This document shows positions 20,834 to 21,921 of a stretch of DNA of 21,921 nt, one piece after another. Under the pieces are notes generated by a model that had not been told where the DNA came from, ran no database searches, and was given only the letters and a program-made list of their open reading frames with translations. The stretch's first letter is position 1. Each line of letters opens with the position of its first letter. The position numbers were made by a program, and so were the translations under genes. The stretch comes from an uncultured Eubacteriales bacterium (lineage in GTDB: Bacteria > Bacillota > Clostridia > Christensenellales > Aristaeellaceae): positions 1 through 21,921 of the forward strand of contig USCR01000025.1 of the NCBI GenBank assembly GCA_900553295.1. Direction: 5' to 3'.

Positions 20834-21913
20834 ATGAAGAAGATCGTCCTGACCGGCGGAGGGACCGCGGGTCACGTTTCGCCCAACCTGGCGCTGATTC
20901 CCCGGCTGCTCCAGGATGGCTATGACATTGATTATATCGGCACGGAAAAGGGCATTGAACGGGAGATGATCGCCCGGGTGCCCCAGGTGCATTACCACGC
21001 GGTGAAAAGCGGCAAGCTGCGCCGGTACTTTTCCTGGCAGAATTTTACCGATTCCTTCCGCGTGGTGGCCGGTGCGGTGCAGTCCGCCCGGCTCATGGGC
21101 AAGCTGAAGCCCGACGTGGTGTTCAGCAAGGGGGGCTTTGTTTCCGTGCCGGTGGTGTTTGGGGCATGGCTGCACCACATTCCCGTGGTGTGCCACGAGA
21201 GCGACCTGACCCCCGGCCTGGCCAACAAGCTGTGCCGCCCCTTTGCCCGCAAGTTTGCCACCACCTTTCCCGAATGTGCCGCCGCCCTGGGATCTAAGGC
21301 GGAGATGACCGGTACGCCCCTGCGGCCGGAGCTTTTTGGCGGCAGCCGGGCCAAGGGGCTGACGCTGCTGGGATTTACAGGGACAAAGCCGGTGCTGCTG
21401 ATGATGGGCGGGTCCCTGGGCGCGCAGTCGGTGAACAAGGTGCTTCGGGAGGCGCTGCCGGATCTGCTGCCCAGCTTTGACCTGTGCCACATCTGCGGCA
21501 AAGGCAACCTGGCACCCGAGCTGGAGGGCACGCCCGGGTATAAGCAGCTGGAGTTTGTGGACAAGGAGCTGCCGGACATACTGGCCACGGCGGATCTGGT
21601 GCTCAGCCGTGCCGGGAGCAACGCCCTGTGCGAGTTTCAGGCCCTGGGCAAGCCGATGCTTTTGGTGCCCTATCCCAAGGGGGCCAGCCGCGGTGACCAG
21701 ATTCTGAATGCCCAGAGCCTGGAAAAGCGCGGGCTATGCCGGGTATTGCTCCAGGAGAATCTCACCCGGGCAAGTCTTACCGCTGCCTTGAACCGCCTAT
21801 GGGCGGATCGGGAGCAGCTGGAGGAAGCGTTGCGCAAGGCTCCCCCGGCGGATGGCACCCGTCGGGTGCTGGAAATGATCGAAGAGGTGCAGCAGAAGAA
21901 GCACCACGGGTAA
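20834..21913 (+). CDS. murG: MurG, lipid II N-acetylglucosaminyltransferase
   Basis: This 359-residue membrane-associated enzyme adds GlcNAc from UDP-GlcNAc to lipid I, giving lipid II, the peptidoglycan precursor. The N-terminal glycine loop is MKKIVLTGGGTAGHVSPNLAL, a form typical of Clostridia; SGKLRRYFSWQNFTDSFRV, FSKGGFVSVPVV and HESDLTPGLANKL follow. The C-terminal donor site shows MGGSLGAQSVN, HICGKGNL, LVLSRAGSNALCEF and PKGASRGDQILNA. Start choice: ATG at 20834 lies about 10 bases after GGGGAGGAG; a GTG at 20825 is too near to it. A loose TATAGT -10 box near 20804 may give it its own promoter. murG stands away from a dcw cluster here. AAAGGAAA after the stop may be the next gene's ribosome site. 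Confidence 0.96.
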   Translation: MKKIVLTGGGTAGHVSPNLALIPRLLQDGYDIDYIGTEKGIEREMIARVPQVHYHAVKSGKLRRYFSWQNFTDSFRVVAGAVQSARLMGKLKPDVVFSKGGFVSVPVVFGAWLHHIPVVCHESDLTPGLANKLCRPFARKFATTFPECAAALGSKAEMTGTPLRPELFGGSRAKGLTLLGFTGTKPVLLMMGGSLGAQSVNKVLREALPDLLPSFDLCHICGKGNLAPELEGTPGYKQLEFVDKELPDILATADLVLSRAGSNALCEFQALGKPMLLVPYPKGASRGDQILNAQSLEKRGLCRVLLQENLTRASLTAALNRLWADREQLEEALRKAPPADGTRRVLEMIEEVQQKKHHG

Positions 21914-21921
21914 AAAGGAAA

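Noticed and set aside
1..21921. CRISPR arrays, rRNA genes, IS elements, toxin-antitoxin or defence genes
   Set aside because: None seen on reading both strands; no regular repeat-spacer pattern and no transposase or nuclease frame besides the integrase.

Overview
The window reads as chromosomal DNA of a Gram-positive anaerobe of the class Clostridia, probably an uncultured gut-type lineage. This rests on strong AGGAGG-type ribosome sites, a Clostridium-style MurG, BMP and COG1653-type substrate-binding proteins, a GntR/AraC/LacI-rich sugar-uptake context, a Lachnospiraceae/Oscillospirales-style tyrosine integrase with a VirE-like helicase, and moderately high GC. No taxonomic marker beyond MurG is present, so this is an inference.

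Left part (1-1650). A minus-strand BMP-family solute-binding protein (122-1297) is followed immediately by a 5'-truncated Cof-type HAD hydrolase fragment running off the window. Divergent promoters separate the BMP gene from a tRNA-Arg(ACG) gene (1572-1648) with its own consensus promoter and intrinsic terminator.

Mobile-element region (about 1650-5150). Beside the tRNA 3' end lie a tyrosine integrase, an excisionase-like HTH protein and a VirE/VapE-type P-loop helicase, all on the minus strand. Short repeats lie in the putative attachment region (GTAGTC every 11 bp) and around the xis-virE junction (GGCAACG iteron-like repeats). I found no second copy of the tRNA 3' end, so the far boundary is unknown. 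A fragment of an AraC-family regulator (second HTH only) sits at the right side and may mark the junction with older DNA.

Gld-type ABC cluster (5286-9170, plus strand): an ATPase, a shortened permease, a GldG-like auxiliary protein and a DUF4340 protein that appears cut short at its C-terminus. The genes overlap by 4 bases at three junctions, so this is one operon, but two of its members look eroded.

Sugar-utilisation region (9421-19454, minus strand). Operon A, in transcription order: a LacI-ribokinase fusion regulator/kinase, an extracellular sugar-binding protein, two MalF/MalG-like permeases and a cytoplasmic glycerophosphodiester phosphodiesterase. Together they suggest import of a glycerophospho-linked or similar small sugar/polyol, cleavage, then phosphorylation. 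Operon B, upstream: an unrecognised 682-residue glycosidase-like protein and an IlvD/Edd dehydratase, ending in a good intrinsic terminator just upstream of operon A's promoter.

Right end (19600-21921, plus strand): a textbook consensus promoter with a long structured leader drives a NodB-like polysaccharide deacetylase, followed by murG of peptidoglycan synthesis.
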